The position numbers were made by a program, and so were the translations under genes. The notes beneath the pieces were generated by a model, which had not been told where the DNA came from, did not search any database, and saw nothing but the letters and a program-made list of their open reading frames with translations. A DNA stretch of 64,000 nucleotides from Tetragonia tetragonoides (Eukaryota > Streptophyta > Magnoliopsida > Caryophyllales > Aizoaceae): positions 38,981,001-39,045,000 of the forward strand of contig CM076143.1 in assembly GCA_038025085.1 (NCBI GenBank), written 5' to 3'. Positions 35,875 to 50,200 of this stretch are shown here, piece by piece (position 1 is the first letter of the stretch; each line of letters opens with the position of its first letter).

Positions 35875-37361
35875 ACAAAGATTGATAACAAACTGAAAAT
35901 GGGAGTAGTTTTTATAAATATAAATATTTTTTTTTGAGTGGAAATAAAGTTGTTATATAGATAATTTGTCCATGAACACATACTTTTTTCGGGTATACAT
36001 TCATCCCACACTTACTCTACTCCAAAAATACTAACTCTAACTAGATAATGAGCGACAATATTTCCATCTCTCCTAGTGTGCTTCCAACTAATAACATTAA
36101 AACAAGCAAAAGAAAATAAAATATCATTAAGCATTATATCTGGATCATCAATACCAGTCAACATATATAAGTACAAGCTTGTAATTACAAAGCTAAACTA
36201 GTCAGCATGAAAATCTTTGCTATTTTCTATTTTCAAAGATGAAATTTAGTGTTGGAAATAATTATGCATCGGAAAAATGTCTGTATGTTTTTTTGTTTTT
36301 TTTTTTTGTGAATTGGGTGTGGATGGTAGGAGCTAGTGGGATTTGATCCCAGGTTGGTTGGTAGACCAACTTGGATCAAACCCACTAAACCAGACCTCAC
36401 CTAGTTCTATTTATAAATCTTGTGTTCGTGGTTACATTTGCCATCGAAATTGTGAAAAGTCGAACATAAAATTTATTTTGGAAAAAGGGAAATGCTTGTT
36501 GAGAATTTAAGAAATATTAGGATTAATGTAAATTATAAAGGATAAATTTTTAAAACTCCAAAGTACTTGTATATTGAGTTACTACCAATCTACCACGATT
36601 CGCTGCATTTTACTCCTAGTATCTAACGCCCTTTTCAACAATAACATAATTTTCTTAACTATTACTATAAAAAAGTAAGTGCGAAGTTATTTTGGACACA
36701 CAACCACAAGTTGTAACAAAATAACAAATAGTAATAAAAAAAATTTCGTATAATCTAAAAACATAAATTACAGTAGCTCATACTCCTTGTTTCTTCTTAG
36801 AGGAAGTACTGTACACATTTATCCTAGACCAAAGTCCTCCCTTCGCACAAAGACATTAGCACAAAGAGAAATATAGGTATCATAGATAATTAGTGTTTAC
36901 GTCCCTTTTATTTACGCATCGAGGTCACTCCCCTTTTAAAAAGACAATCAATTAGGTGGTAGTTTAGTTTTTGAAGATTGGGAAACAAACTGAAAATTTG
37001 TTACCCGTGACTTAAGGCTTTGTCGACCAAAAAACAGTATTTTTCAACTTTAGTGTCAAAAAGATAAAACAGGTTAGGCAGAAGTGATAATAAGGTAAAA
37101 TGAGTCAAAATGATAACAAGCATGTTAATTGTCAACCCTTTGGACCCTCATGGTTATCATTGCTTTCACATGGTTATGTGTTTGTTATCCTCTTTGCTCA
37201 ATGATTGTTGGGGCTCTGAGAATTTAGGTGAAGGAACTGATAACTTAACTGAGAGCTGGAAAAGAATAAAAATACATTTCATATATTGAACTACAACCAA
37301 AAATTTTAACTGCATGTGTTCATGTGCAGCAAAAGGAGAGCTGCTTAGGTCCTGGGAATTT
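35875..37361. other. Intergenic region between TBL MITE and PELP1-like 3' end
   Basis: AT-rich, with no gene seen apart from a SINE-like insert at about 36285-36408. Confidence 0.5.
36285..36408 (-). mobile_element. SINE-like insert
   Basis: The minus strand has TGGTTTAGTGGG (A-box-like), GGGATCAAATCCC (B-box-like) and an A-rich tail. No clear target duplication, so moderate confidence only. Confidence 0.45.
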
Positions 37362-40300
37362 CTAATCAGAATCTGTATCTGGATCCGCATCTACAATATC
37401 GGGAAATGAATCAGAAGGCTCGTCATCAGGTTCTGCTGCTGATAGCTTCAATATATTATCTGCCCGGACAGTTACTGGACTTTCAACTCCTGTAGCTGAT
37501 GCAGCTTGCTTTGCAGCTGGAACATGTTCTACTGATGCTAATGCATCGTTCACTGAATCTGATGCATCGGCATCTGATATAACCTTGTTAGGTGTTAAAG
37601 CATGGCTAAAGGGTTGGAAAGCAGGGGCAGGATCATTGGGACCGGGTTCATTATGATGTTCTAGATCTAGCATTACTCTGTCACCATTTGCTTCAATTTG
37701 GTCGGCATTTTTCACCTGTTGTGAACCCACGTCTCCTTCATGTGTAATCATCTTATCAGATGAGCCATCAGCAATATTAGGCTCTTCAAGGTTTTGTTTC
37801 CTGGAAATGTCTGGCAAGTTTTCATCAAGATGTACATTTTTATCACCTTCAACTTCTTGAACTTCTGATCCAGAACCATTTTCCATGTAGATATCATTCA
37901 GGAAGTCGTAAACGTCCGGATTTCCATAGCCTGTTCTGAACTTCACATCTTCATGAGGTGACTTGTATTTTGAACCACCAAAATCAACCCTCCCTAAAGA
38001 GTAGTCACTTCCATGTGGCAATGACATATCTATTAAAGGAAGTGCTCTAGGATGTACAAGCACTTCCAAGGCCAACAGAGCTTGAGCACAGAATTCAGCA
38101 ACTTTACTCCCAGTGCCTTGCTTACCTATTCATACCAGTGGACAGACATAATGAGCTACAATCAAAGTGGTAGAAAACTGTTATGCGCGATGATTCATAT
38201 TTGAACATTTAAGTGATGTAGTTGTAAGTTATAACCAATTAAGTCCCAATACTTGATCACAAATAAAAATAAAAATAAAAATAAAGTTCCAACACTTCTC
38301 CAGACTAAACCCATGATAGGGGATTAAATATCAAAAAAGTTGAGACCAAAATAATACAAGACTTAGCTGATGATGCACATTAGAGGCAAGTCATGTAGGG
38401 AGATTAAGTTCCTCCTGCCGTGTGATAATTTTCACACCTTTTGTGTACTCACCAGCTTATTGTTAAAAGCTATTCCCTCTCTCCCTAAACTAGATGTCTA
38501 CTATTGGATGCAAAATGATGTCCACCAACTACGACAGGCAAGTTTTGTACATCAGTATTTTCATCAATTTTACAGACATGATTTAGCTACTTTATTCACT
38601 TATATTTCTTCAACTCTAGCTGTTAACGAGGCAAGAGAACCCGTGGATCGAGGGTTTACCTTTAACCTTCTTTGCTTAGAGACGGACAAGATTGGTATAA
38701 TATCGTTAGAAAAGCAAGTCAACTAACTTTGTAAAATGTGGAAGTGGATATTCTTCTGGGGAAAGAGGACAAGAGTTGCATCAGGATGAGAAAGCTACCG
38801 AGGGAGAAGGGACAAAACACAATTCCAACAATGATTACCTTTACAGAAAAGTTCAAGACCCTGAGCAAGGTAAGGTGGTCGAACACCTGCTGGGGAAAGA
38901 AGAGAAGCCAAAAGTGCATCCAACGCCACAATCTGGAAATCCTCCCAAGTTGACCTAGGTTCTTTAGGAAGGGAAGATTTGGCATCATGGTTCCAACCCC
39001 CTCTGCAGGTATATGTTGCGACTTCTATCAAAAGATGATCAATTCTTCTATGCCAGCCATCAGATTTCAAAGCACCACCCTGCAAGACCATCATATATTC
39101 ATATACATATGGTAAAACAGCACGTACTATATGATGGACACTAGCTACTTTTTTAAATCACGTGCAAGAAAACAGAATCCAAACCCAGCATCTCTTGTGC
39201 ATCTTGTCCTCTGAATAAACAGACAAGCTGCGATGACTATTCTTTTCATATTCTTTTGTTTAGATAACATGGGTATCCAAGCTTTGCTTGACTAATCCTA
39301 TGGAGCCCGAAGTTAACGAGCAGGATAACCTCCAGTACTATTGAGGGAATTCTTTTCATATCCTGAATCTAATGTTCCATCTCCTATATGAGCAAAATGA
39401 TGGAGGACTTCACGGTTCCAAGGAAGATGCTAAAATAACAGGTAAAATTTGTCAACTTGTGAATAATTTTTTTAGTTGAAAAATGACTATAAACTCTCTC
39501 CGTCCCAAATTCAAGTATCTACTTTACTGTGATAAAAAAAAATAATAATACTTTTCAATCCATCCTAAATTGAAGTACCCGCTTCATCTTAGAGACATAA
39601 ATTTGTGATGAAATGTCCCTATATCCTCATGTGGGCCTCACCAAATGCTTTAAGTATCTTCCAATTTTGAATTAAAGTAGTTGGGTATAGAAGGAATGCA
39701 ACCACCAATTTCACATTGTCTTAATCTCCGTGCCCAAAAGAAGTGGGTACTTCAATTTGGGACCGAGGGGGTATGAAAGAAGACAGAAGTACAGCATTAG
39801 AGGACAAGGAGTCCTCTTACTTATTTACAAAGAATTCTATTTACATATCAGCCAATGTCGCTGAACCTATGGAGCAAAATATTCTAGAAAGCCCCTGCTG
39901 CCTTTGCCCTCAAAGAGGCTAAATAGGTAACCCTATCCCACAGCATATCCTTGGACAAGGAAGTCCCACAACTACCCGTTCATTCCTCTCCATCCAGATG
40001 CACCATAACCCTGCAAAATAGCATCACACCAAAGCAGTTTCTTGTCCTTCCTCCTCCCAGAACTCACAAAACGCACTTGAAGGAACTCTTCAAACAGACT
40101 GAACAACTCCGCATCTCAAGACAACATGCGAAGAGGACTCATTTCTAGCCTGGCAAAACATACTAATGTCAGCATACAAAGTTTAAACCGGTCTCCTCAG
40201 TCTTAATCCTATTCAACACCAAGGTCCACACTGACGCCCATACCTTTAGAGGTACTCTAGCCTTCCACAGCCATCGTGCAATAGGGGAAACCCTGGTTAT

Positions 40301-43300
40301 TGCTCTGACAGATCAACTTGTGAAGTTTGATATAAGCATGATGTCTCCCACCAATATTTGTCTACAACGATAGACCAACCACTGGGAGGCAGAAGGAGTA
40401 TTAGATGTAAACACCCCCTCCCTCTAAGTCCCTCTAAGGAGGGGAAGAAGGAGTATTAGATGCCAATCCCAGTCATTGACTCCATATTCCCTTTCTCTTT
40501 CTTCAAATGATGGGCACAAGGGAAGGAGGGGAAAAAAATGATTGTGCTAGTTTTGGTGCCTTCAAGGCTGAAACAACAAAGAAACACTTACCACAACTAG
40601 TAGAGCTTCCAATGCCTCTATTGCTGCTATTTTCAAAGAAATCATTGCTGGGCACTCTTTTGGTGCCTTCCCTTCCACACCAAATGAAGCATTCAATTCC
40701 ATTGATCGTCCAGTTACACTTCCATGCTTCCTCTTCTTAGGACGACGCTGCAAAGTTGCTTCAACAAGTGACTCCTCATTAACAGGTACCTCACTGCTCC
40801 CAGGATCGGCAAAATTTAAATCGCTGTATCCGTTGTTAATAACTTCGTCAGCGATATATAATGCCATTCCTGACCAATAATCAACCAAGCAAGTAATGTC
40901 ACTACAACTTATATTCGTCAGGAAAAAGAAATTAAAGTTAAAAGGCATCGGCCAAGAGGCAAAGCTGCAGGAATAGATCACAGTTCAGGTAATAGAAGGT
41001 GCACAATCTCATTGAAAAAACAATCCATATCATAGAGAGGAAACTATAGTTATGACTTCAAAGATTAATCACACACAGAATCTTTGTGGGGAGTGCTTCA
41101 GAGCTTTACTAACATATAGGGTCCCGTAGATGGTCCTATTAGGAGATTCCCTGTAACTTTTGGTCAGAAATCGTTGTTTCCAACCTAAATTTAAAAATTG
41201 TTCGGATAGAACGATTAACATACCACCGCCCATGGAAATCAGTAAAACTCTGATGATTGAGTAAACCTTAGTCCTTAGCTCTGGTAATCGGCACTTCTTC
41301 AAATACCCCATTAGAATATGGACAATATCAGCTGTATACGGTAAGAGTTGGCTGCAGAGAAAAACAACAAAAATAAGGCAATAATACTTCAGGTTGAACT
41401 TATGACTGAAACACAGCAAACAATAGCATTTCATAAAAAAAGAATGTATGAAAAAAGAACACTGAAAAATCAATGATTTACATGTTGCGTTAGAAGCAAA
41501 AAACGACTTTTAGGAATAATACACTAAATAACTTTGTGAGGTGAACGATTGTATGATATAATAGCATATTAACCATATTATGTGCCACAAATCACATGAA
41601 ATACATATGTGAGTAAATTTATCAAATTTTCATGAACCACACATTGCATTTACAATTTCAAGTACTATAAACTTCTGCCTAAATTCTACTTTCTGAACAT
41701 GTACAAAATCAATTGAAACATTCAAACATAGGTAAAAAGAATGTAAGACCTCTGGTATAACGCATATAATATAATCAATGAAGACATAGATTTTCCTTTC
41801 TCACTTACATTAACGAAGTTGGCTATCCCTTTTTTATCATGAAGATATCTACCTGAATCGTCCCTACTAATTTCTAGAAAACCCAACGGGGAAATGTATG
41901 TAGTATAAAAGCTAAACATATCCAAAAATAATCAAGATTCTGGGACATAGTCCTAGAAATTTCATTTAAGAGTAAAATTTGACAAAATTTAAGTCCCACT
42001 AATATGCAGTTAAACACCAAAGAAGCTCATCTGTTTTGATGTAGAACGTGATTTTCCTTCTCACTTTACCAACTGTTGCCAGCAAGCTGTTAATTGTTTT
42101 AAAGCGTAAAGTTTTCCTGTACATTGTTTCACAAGGACACCTTTTCCTCTGGCACTGATTTATCTCGTCTTGTATATTCCTGCCCTCAAAAAATTATGTC
42201 AATTACTTTTCTCGTATTAACCCCCCCCCCCCCAATGTTATACATTTACGCAAAAGTTGTGTTCACGCAACCTCGTAGAGGCCGCATATGCTAGGCACTT
42301 TCGGCAAGCATCTGGATTTGGAAGAATTACCACCAAAGCAGGAGATGTAGAAGGAATATATGGTTCAAACAATGAGCGTGAAAACTTGCAGTTAGTGCTG
42401 GTTGACGACTCCTTGTCCTCTTAGCTCGTAATGCTTATCTTCACTCAATATATTGTCTTTTGGTTTTATCGAAAACAATTGAAAGGCAGCAAAGAAACAC
42501 TAATTATGCATCAAAATAGTTTACCTGCGTATTCCCTTCACAACAGCTGCAAGAATCTCCAATGCAGAAAGATGTAGAACAGGAAGTTGTGAGCAAACAA
42601 ATTCTTGTTGCATTGCAGTGGTGAATGGCTGTAAAGTTTCTGGCAAAGACCCATTCACCATCAACACCCTTCGAATTATAGCTAATAATGGGCGAACAGG
42701 AACTGCTACCTATGCTTGACAAAAGTAAAGGGAAAAAAATATTATGATTCAGATATTTCCAAAAATAAGTCATAGAAAGTTGAAATACACAACTTGTATT
42801 ACACAAATGAGTACAAAGTTCCACATCCTATGCAAACTTCTTTTAGCAAACAGCAACTTAAGTTGACAAAAAAGTTATAAAACTACCTGAGCAGGATAAG
42901 AACTTGTGAGCATTGTACAGCAGCATTGTGTTAGTGAGGATATTGTTGACATTAGCAAATGCTGGGACCTCTCTCCTTCCATCATTTGGCCTCCCAAGGA
43001 TGGTGGACGGTCTTTTCCTGGTGAAACCAATAATGCAACGGCCTCATCGCGTCTTGACTCTGCGAGACAACCATGAAAAGGTTTCATTAACATTCACTCA
43101 CTCAAGAAATGAAAACAACATCACAACAGCCTCTATACCTTCTTCAAGACCTTCCAGGGCATCATTCAAAAGTGCACTCATAGATAATAATATCTTTTGC
43201 ATCATCAAAGACCAGCTCTCCTCATCTCCCCTTGACTTTGGAAGTGATGCCAAGCAAGATGCAAGTTTCTGAATATAAATACCAATTGCAAAATATAGAA

Positions 43301-46300
43301 TTAATATTGCATCACACTCCAACAAGGAAACCACTGTCTAATAGGACTACAAGTCACACACCTTTAAAGAATTAGCACTGCAGCTTCCAGACATAATTTT
43401 TGAAACAATAGCACCTTCAGCCTGCAAAATGACTTATATGATCAGACTCACACATAAACAGGCCATTTTTCCTGGATACTATCCGCAACGATCTGGTAAT
43501 TAGAACAATCTAAAAGAAAGCAATATATCTGTCACCTTATGCTATACTAACATGAATTCAACAAAACTGTGCCGTGTAATTGTGCCTCATGCACGGTATA
43601 GGGAGGTCAAGGTGTTCAAAACCTTACTCCTAACTGGGAGAGAATAGTAAAGTGGTTAAGACGCGCAAGAAAACATCTTCAAGAATTGCAAAATCATTTG
43701 CAGAGCGAAACATCCTAGCACTAAAATTAGTAGCCAAACTATTTTGAAAGTTGTAAAAGTAGATATGTTGGCAGAAGAATCATAATGCTAACAATTAGTA
43801 GAAGTATTATTAGTACAAGTTGTAGTAGTAATGGTGGTAGTAATGGTTGCACCTGGACACCGACTCATCCAGCATGCTAAAAAAGTTCACTCAATATTTT
43901 AAATTTTCCAATAAACGGCATGTTTCGTCCCTCTTCCCAATTACTTAGAAACCAATGAGCTACCAGTTCGGGAAAGTACTTCTCAGGTGAGGTAGAACCA
44001 AAGGGGGGTAAATTTGGCTCGCTTTCTCTTTTTTCAGTTTCTGTTTAGACAGGTTCAAACTGATAGCTTGTTTCACTTTCTCTAACCAAGTGAAATATCA
44101 ATCTTGTACAAAATTACCCAGATCAGTTGAAGGGTGGTCACATTGTCATGATGACGAAGCACTGAAGATGGGAAATAAGTTAAGATGATGGATAACAAAT
44201 GAGCTGCTGCTTCCTGAAAAAAAAAAAATCAAACAGTTAGAAAATGAACCAGGAAACGTAAACATCTGGTGTAACAGATTCCCCCACCCCAAGAGAGTAT
44301 GCACTCACATAAACTACCGTTGCACAGTGATTAAAAAAAATTCTGGACATGGCATTCTTGACAAACATATCAATAGCTACCAATACGGTAAAAGCAAGTT
44401 ACAGAAAAGATCTATGTAAGATACAAGACCATGAGTTTAAGTCATTCACAATTATTTACTTTCTTTAATATCATTTATGTTCAATAAGGACTAGGCACAG
44501 CTTGCACAAGGTGCAAATGGGCGAACAGTACAAGTAGAAGGTGCAAATGAACCTAACCCCCACAACAAATGACTTCCCCAGCCGGACTCAAACTCAACAG
44601 CCAACTTCCTGATCCCTGACAGGCGGAGGAGCTCTTCCCAAAGAGCTCGACTTAAGTTCCTAAAAGTCATTCACATGAAGCTGTTCATGCTGCAAGATCA
44701 AATCATCAAAAAAAGGGCAGACGCCTGGACGACTGAGAGTTATGAAGACCACAATTTAATGTATAAAGGGGTGGAGAACTAGAATACAACAAAACAAAAA
44801 AAAAAAAAAAGAAAAGAGGATAAATAACAAATGAACCTCTTCACTATGCAACAAGGAAATCTACATAGTAGTACTTATAAAAATAATGTCATTATTTCTT
44901 TTCATTCCCTTAAATAACTTTCCCATGTTTCAAATTTTCTATAATTATCCTTGATAAATATGATCATGTTCGTCATACAGTGAAAGACTCAATGGTGTTC
45001 TTCTACTCGAGAAATATTACATCACACTCCTACTGCTGGGTTTCCCCTTCTCAGTCCACATTTCACCATCTAAATACCTCCTTACTACTTATCTTCACCA
45101 TGTGCATCAAGCCCCCACAGTTCCGCAATTCCTATTAACACCGTATACTTGCCTACTCAATTGTTATAAACCAGAACATTTATGATCTCATAAAACAACT
45201 TTCCACAAACTAACAATACAGCATATTGCTCCAGAGTACTAACTGACAGTAAACCTTCATATAAATGGTGCGCCAATTTATCATTGCCACTATAATTTAA
45301 CAGGGAAAGGAAAGAGGACAAACGAAGAGAAAGAAAAACCATGAGAATACATGCACGAGTTAATTTGTCTAATATTGGTGTTTGGGTGTTGGGACTGAAA
45401 CCCCTCTCCCAAAGTTTATCTGCAGCAGGGTGGGTCCTAAAGGGGAAATTGGATTTTTCCTACTCAATTGTAATCCCTCATTAGCACGACTAAACTCAAA
45501 AGAAATAAGACGTGGAGACAGCAAGAAGTTTAAAAGTTCACCCCTAAGATGCTAAAGTTACTGACCACAATAGCCTCGTTGTCATTCTCGTTCAACATTT
45601 TGAGAATTGGCTGTACAAGTTTGCCAGCATGAGAGGTGCCATCCTTCTTTATGTTTGAGAAGCCACCTAGCCTGATGAAAGACAGGGAAAAAAATCAGCA
45701 ATACAAACACAACAATGTCAAAAAATTTACATGAGGAAACACATGGTAGAACAGTCTTCCATCCAAACTGTGGACTTTTTTTTTTTTTTTTCCAGATAAC
45801 ATGGGTGCCCAGGCTTTGCCTGACTGATCCCATGGGCCTAAAACCTCCAGTAGCCCCCAGAGGACTCGTATCAAACCATGGACTTTTATAGCCATAAAAT
45901 GAAAATCAAACAGAAAATAAATTCAAGCTCGACAACAATATCTAAACAATTGAAGAAAGCAGTAGTGATGTTGAGAGGGCCCAACCTTGTCAATAGATCC
46001 GACACAGCAGCGCAGGAAGCTACCTTGACAAATGCTGAAACACCAGACGGCTGCTTAAGACATGAGAATCAAGATGTCATGTTATGTACAAAAATGTATA
46101 GGATACCTGTTGAAACATCAAACTCTTAAAGACAATATATTTCCAAAGAGTAAGGTTGCTTTCATATGGACCTTATCAGCATCTACAAAGACCATCCTCC
46201 TATAAGTAACTATTCACATGTCATGTCTATGCCAGAATTAAAATTGCCTTTTGCAAAGGCTTACCAAAGATTTGGAGAAAGCAAGCAACTCATGTATACA

Positions 46301-47213
46301 AATGTCTTCATATTTCATCCTAGAAGCGTTTCCAACAAAGAAAGAGAAAAAATCCATGATGCAAGAAATTAAAAAATAGAAAGCAGATAGTTCATCCAAT
46401 AAATTCAATACATAATTTCCCTAGCAAGATATATGTTTACATGTCAAATGTAAAGGACATTGCCATTTGAGAGCATATCCTACAATGTAGCTTACGCAAC
46501 ATTTCCTAAAATTGTCATGGTGAACCAATGGTCAAAAAATGTTACATCTTCATTTTCAAAGAACGGCACAAAAATTGCCATTTTTTGCATCACATGCTTA
46601 ATTTCCAGCATGAAAAATACTGAAAAAATATCACTTTAATTCAAGCTTTAGCTAATAAACATACCTGAATATGTGATACGAGTGCGTTAAACCAATCCGA
46701 GTACGAAGCCAAAAAACGTTCAGGACTACACTCACTGCAAGTCACTCCAAGCAAGCAAACTCCTATCCAACATTTATCTGGCTAGAAAAAAACAGAAATT
46801 CTACCTCAATTATTATATAATATTCATAATGCAAACTAAAAAGCGTATGTATTTACATTAATCAATCAAAATGAAGCTAAACTAAACATAATCCAATTAT
46901 TCCAACAATAGTATATATCTTAAGTTTAGAAATTTACCGAATCATTAGTTCCAGCGAGCATCAAAATTCGATGAACCCAAGCATCAACAGTTGAGCTCCA
47001 GCTAGAAAGGGATTTTTGATCAGGCGAATTAGGGTTAGGGTTTGATTCAGAGAGAAGCTGATGAGTTTTGACGATGGAGACAATTGAGGAGAGCTCAGAG
47101 GGGTTTCGAAACGGGCGCGTTTCATTCGGAAGTTGTTCTTTGAGAAGGGAATGAAGTAAGCGAGGCTTCAAAGCGATGTCGTTGAGGTCTCGGAAATGGT
47201 CGAAGGCCGCCAT
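37362..47213 (-). CDS. PELP1: PELP1/RIX1-like ribosome-biogenesis protein (13 exons)
   Basis: Exons in transcript order: 47213-46938, 46781-46665, 46050-45986, 45671-45566, 44213-44118, 43421-43362, 43268-43139, 43059-42887, 42709-42525, 41351-41224, 40869-40592, 39079-38839, 38125-37362. They join in phase to 872 residues. Start MAAFDHFRDLNDIALKPRLL. The first about 650 residues are helical repeat-like with conserved blocks (CWIGVCLLGVTCSECSPERF, PKSRGDEESWSLMMQKILL, RPLLAIIRRVLMVNGSLPE, PELRTKVYSIIRVLLISMG). A basic KKRKHG patch follows near residue 565 as a possible nuclear signal. The C-terminal about 230 residues are acidic and disordered, ending DADPDTDSD. Known: RIX1/PELP1 works in the nucleolar complex that matures the 60S subunit. 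The intron 3 donor is GTTGGG, unusual but in phase. Introns hold several small transposons. Confidence 0.9.
39252..39348 (-). mobile_element. SINE (5'-truncated copy) in PELP1 intron 11
   Basis: Related to the copies at 45780 and 50749: the shared 3' part contains CCCATGTTATCT on the minus strand. Exact 13-bp flanking duplications ATTCTTTTCATAT lie at 39239-39251 and 39349-39361. Confidence 0.8.
39494..39771. mobile_element. Stowaway-like (Tc1/mariner) MITE in PELP1 intron 11
   Basis: Inverted ends CTCTCTCCGTCCCAAATT and, at the right, its counterpart with CGGTCCCAAATT; the right end is followed by TA. About 278 bp, no coding sequence. Confidence 0.7.
39950..40320 (-). pseudogene. LINE RT zinc-binding (zf-RVT) fragment in PELP1 intron 11
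   Basis: The minus strand encodes, with stops and shifts, LWKARVPLKVWASVW and LWCIWMERNERVVVG. These resemble the conserved zf-RVT domain at the end of plant LINE ORF2. Confidence 0.55.
45780..45878 (-). mobile_element. SINE (5'-truncated copy) in PELP1 intron 3
   Basis: Same family as 39252 and 50749. T-run (the A tail) at 45776-45791; flanks TGGACTTTT at 45771-45779 and 45879-45887. Confidence 0.8.
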
Positions 47214-47263
47214 TGGAGAAGCATACACAGAGCAGGTTTAGAGAGAAGGGTTTTAGCCTGCTT

Positions 47264-47272
47264 AAACCCTAA
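47264..47272. promoter_or_regulatory. Telo-box in the PELP1 5' leader
   Basis: AAACCCTAA, the telo-box known from promoters of plant translation and ribosome-biogenesis genes, lies about 50 bp upstream of the start codon. This fits the predicted function. Confidence 0.6.
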
Positions 47273-50200
47273 CGAGAGAAAATGAAATATTAAAGTTAAA
47301 CCCGGATTTTGGAAGTTAGGAATATCTACTACCCTTATAAAATCTACTACCCTTATAAAATCCAATAAGGCCAGCTACTATTCATATGAACAGTAACTCC
47401 CTTTCTTCCCTTTCCCGTTTTTCTTTCCGTTGTTTTTTTCATTCTCATTTTCCTTTTTCCCTTTCTTTTCTCTTCTCCTTTTCTCTTCCCCCCTTCTCTC
47501 CTGAAAGAACCGTCCCCTTTCCTTCCTCACAAACGCACAGGGGCCGATTCCCGTTTTACCTCACCTACTCTCCTGCTGCCTACTCACTTCCCATACCTCC
47601 CTCACCTCCCTGTACTTCCCCCATACCTTCATCAGTAGCGTCTCTCTTCTATCCCAAAATCTTCACTTTACCCATTGTAATCATTTTTCAATCCAAACCC
47701 TAATTGGTGCCGGCATTCGATTTTTCAAGACTCGAATCAGAGGTTAGTAATTTCTTCTCATCGAATCAGCGTGTTGTTCTTCATTTCTGTCATTATTTAT
47801 TATGATTCTAAGTTAATCTATGCTTTGTCAGAATGATTAAGCTGGTTTTTTTACTGGATGGTGATGTTGCTGTATCATTTACTCTCTTTATGGCCATGGC
47901 TGAGATGGAGTGGAGCTTTATGTTTAAATTCTGGAAGGTTAGATTTCCATTTTCACAATTTCTACAAATTTATTGATTAATTATTCCTTCCCTTTTTTTG
48001 TTGTCTTATTTTCATTTGGATTTGGAAGGTCTCGTATGTGATTGTATAAAATACGTCAATGGAGCTTTGGCACTGAGCTTGAAACATAGGTTCTGTGTTA
48101 TTTTTGTTTTTTTGGATAATTACATAGCTTCTGTTTTTATGAGGTTGATTGGATGAGATCTTGTTCAAGTTCTGATTTCTGAAGAAAACTAGAACTATCT
48201 TTGATTTTAGATGAAAGTACAGATCTTTAAACAATGAAAGATTGGAGATGTATGAGATTTGTGGTTTACTATAAATATCTGTTAGTAGCAGCTATTCCAA
48301 ACTGTATCTTGTCAACTTGGGGGAATGAGGAAGTGTGGCCTCTTTGTTTGTGTTTCTACTTGCTGTTTATCCTCCTTTCAGGTCTAGATCTTTTTATCCC
48401 CGTGTATCACCTTAAATTGAAAGTCTTTTATGTCAACTTTTGTATGTTGAAAGTCGGAAAGTAATTGAAAATGAAGCTTTCAAGTGTTAACTTTATTTGA
48501 TGCTATGGTTTGCTGGCAATTTATATGTTCTTTGTTGTGTTCTTTTGCATTCACAGATTCACTTTGGCAATAATAATTGAATTACAATGGGGCTTTTATG
48601 TAATATCATTTATTTGGAATTGTATGTACAATGAGATGTGTAGATTCCTTAGAACAGTTGATCATGTGTTGCTTTGTCTCTCCCTTTAATTAGGTTTTTG
48701 TGTTTTCCTTTTCTTTTTGTGTGCAAATAAAGTACTGCAGTTAATATATTATTACTTCAACAGAATTTCGCAAGGAGAGAAGCACTTGATTGAGCTAATC
48801 TATTGCACTATATGAGGTAATAACGTAGACCGTAAGTCCCTCTCCTAGCTATCTTTACTTTACGTTTAGATTAGGATATGCTTGAGGCTTGAACTAATGA
48901 GAATTGGATAATTAATGAATGATGTCTACGAATTAATCTGATAAATTTTGCGTTATTAATGTAGTAATTTCTAAGAGTTCCTTCTGAATCACATCATGTC
49001 TTTATTTGATGCACATTTGTCTTTGTAAGTCCAATTTCACTGATTTTTTAGAGTTCTGAATCACCTTTATCTTGTTTGATTTACTTTATTTTTTATTTTA
49101 AATTGTCTTTCAGAGATAAGTTTGCCTTTCACAGCAATCATGTTTGCATAGGTGAGCCCGACCCCAACTCCACCATTGTTGTTGCTCCCTCGAAAGTTCA
49201 CTCTGGCTCTTTTTTCGTAATTCAATGCTAAAATTTATATATTTGTTTGTTCTTGTTGTTTGAAGTTGTACCTAGCATTATTTAGGGTTTATTCAAAGTT
49301 TGATATTTGGATATGCATTCATTTGAGATAGACACAAAACTGTGGATTTAGTGTGATACAGGAGGGTTCTTTTGTTTAGCTGAAATTGGGTGTTTATTGT
49401 CATCTCCTTATCAAAAATTTGGTGGGATTTTCACTCCAAAAAGAAAAAAAGAAAAAAAAATAAACAAAACTTGGTGAGATTTGTACATAGGGGGAAGAAA
49501 CAGGCGCATTGACATACAATCCCCACTGATGCTTCTCAAAAATGTAAATTCATTTTCCTCTTATTTATAAGGTCGTAGTGTTTGCATAACATTGGGACGC
49601 TACTTCTGGATGAGGTTTGACATGTTTTTTTTTTTTTTTTAACGCAATTCGTTTTGTATTTGATCCAACTACTAGAAGCTTTCAAATACACAAGGGTCTT
49701 GTGCCACTTTGGTTTTCTCTGGAATTCAGACACTTCAGGACTAGCTACTTCATGTCCATCCAAAGAAAGAAACAACCTCTCTTTATTCTTTTCAGTGTAC
49801 AACATGGTCAAAATTGCTGAAGTGATTCCTTGAAACTTTGCATGTTCAAGTAATATCATGGCTCATCCCTGTCATTGGCATGACTCATTCTTTCAGGCCA
49901 TCTCAGCTTTTATGTAGATGAACATTGAATATATTGAAATATGAGGAAGATCAATTCACTTTGGCATCAAGTCATCGGGACTACATATACATCGTGCATG
50001 TTTTATCTCATAACAGAAATGAATTTGCAGGCCACCATATTGTGGTTTTGACAGTAGCTAGGTATAGTTTTAATCACCAGAAGGGCAAGTAGATATAGGG
50101 AATGAGGGATTGCTTTGATAAGTTCTAATTTGTAGTTATCCAACAGCTAACACCAATATTTAAGTATTTTTCTCGCGTTAGTTAGCATGTAAGAAGTTAT

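Noticed and set aside
38370..38726. 118-codon plus-strand frame
   Set aside because: Lies in PELP1 intron 12 with no domain and no splice context.
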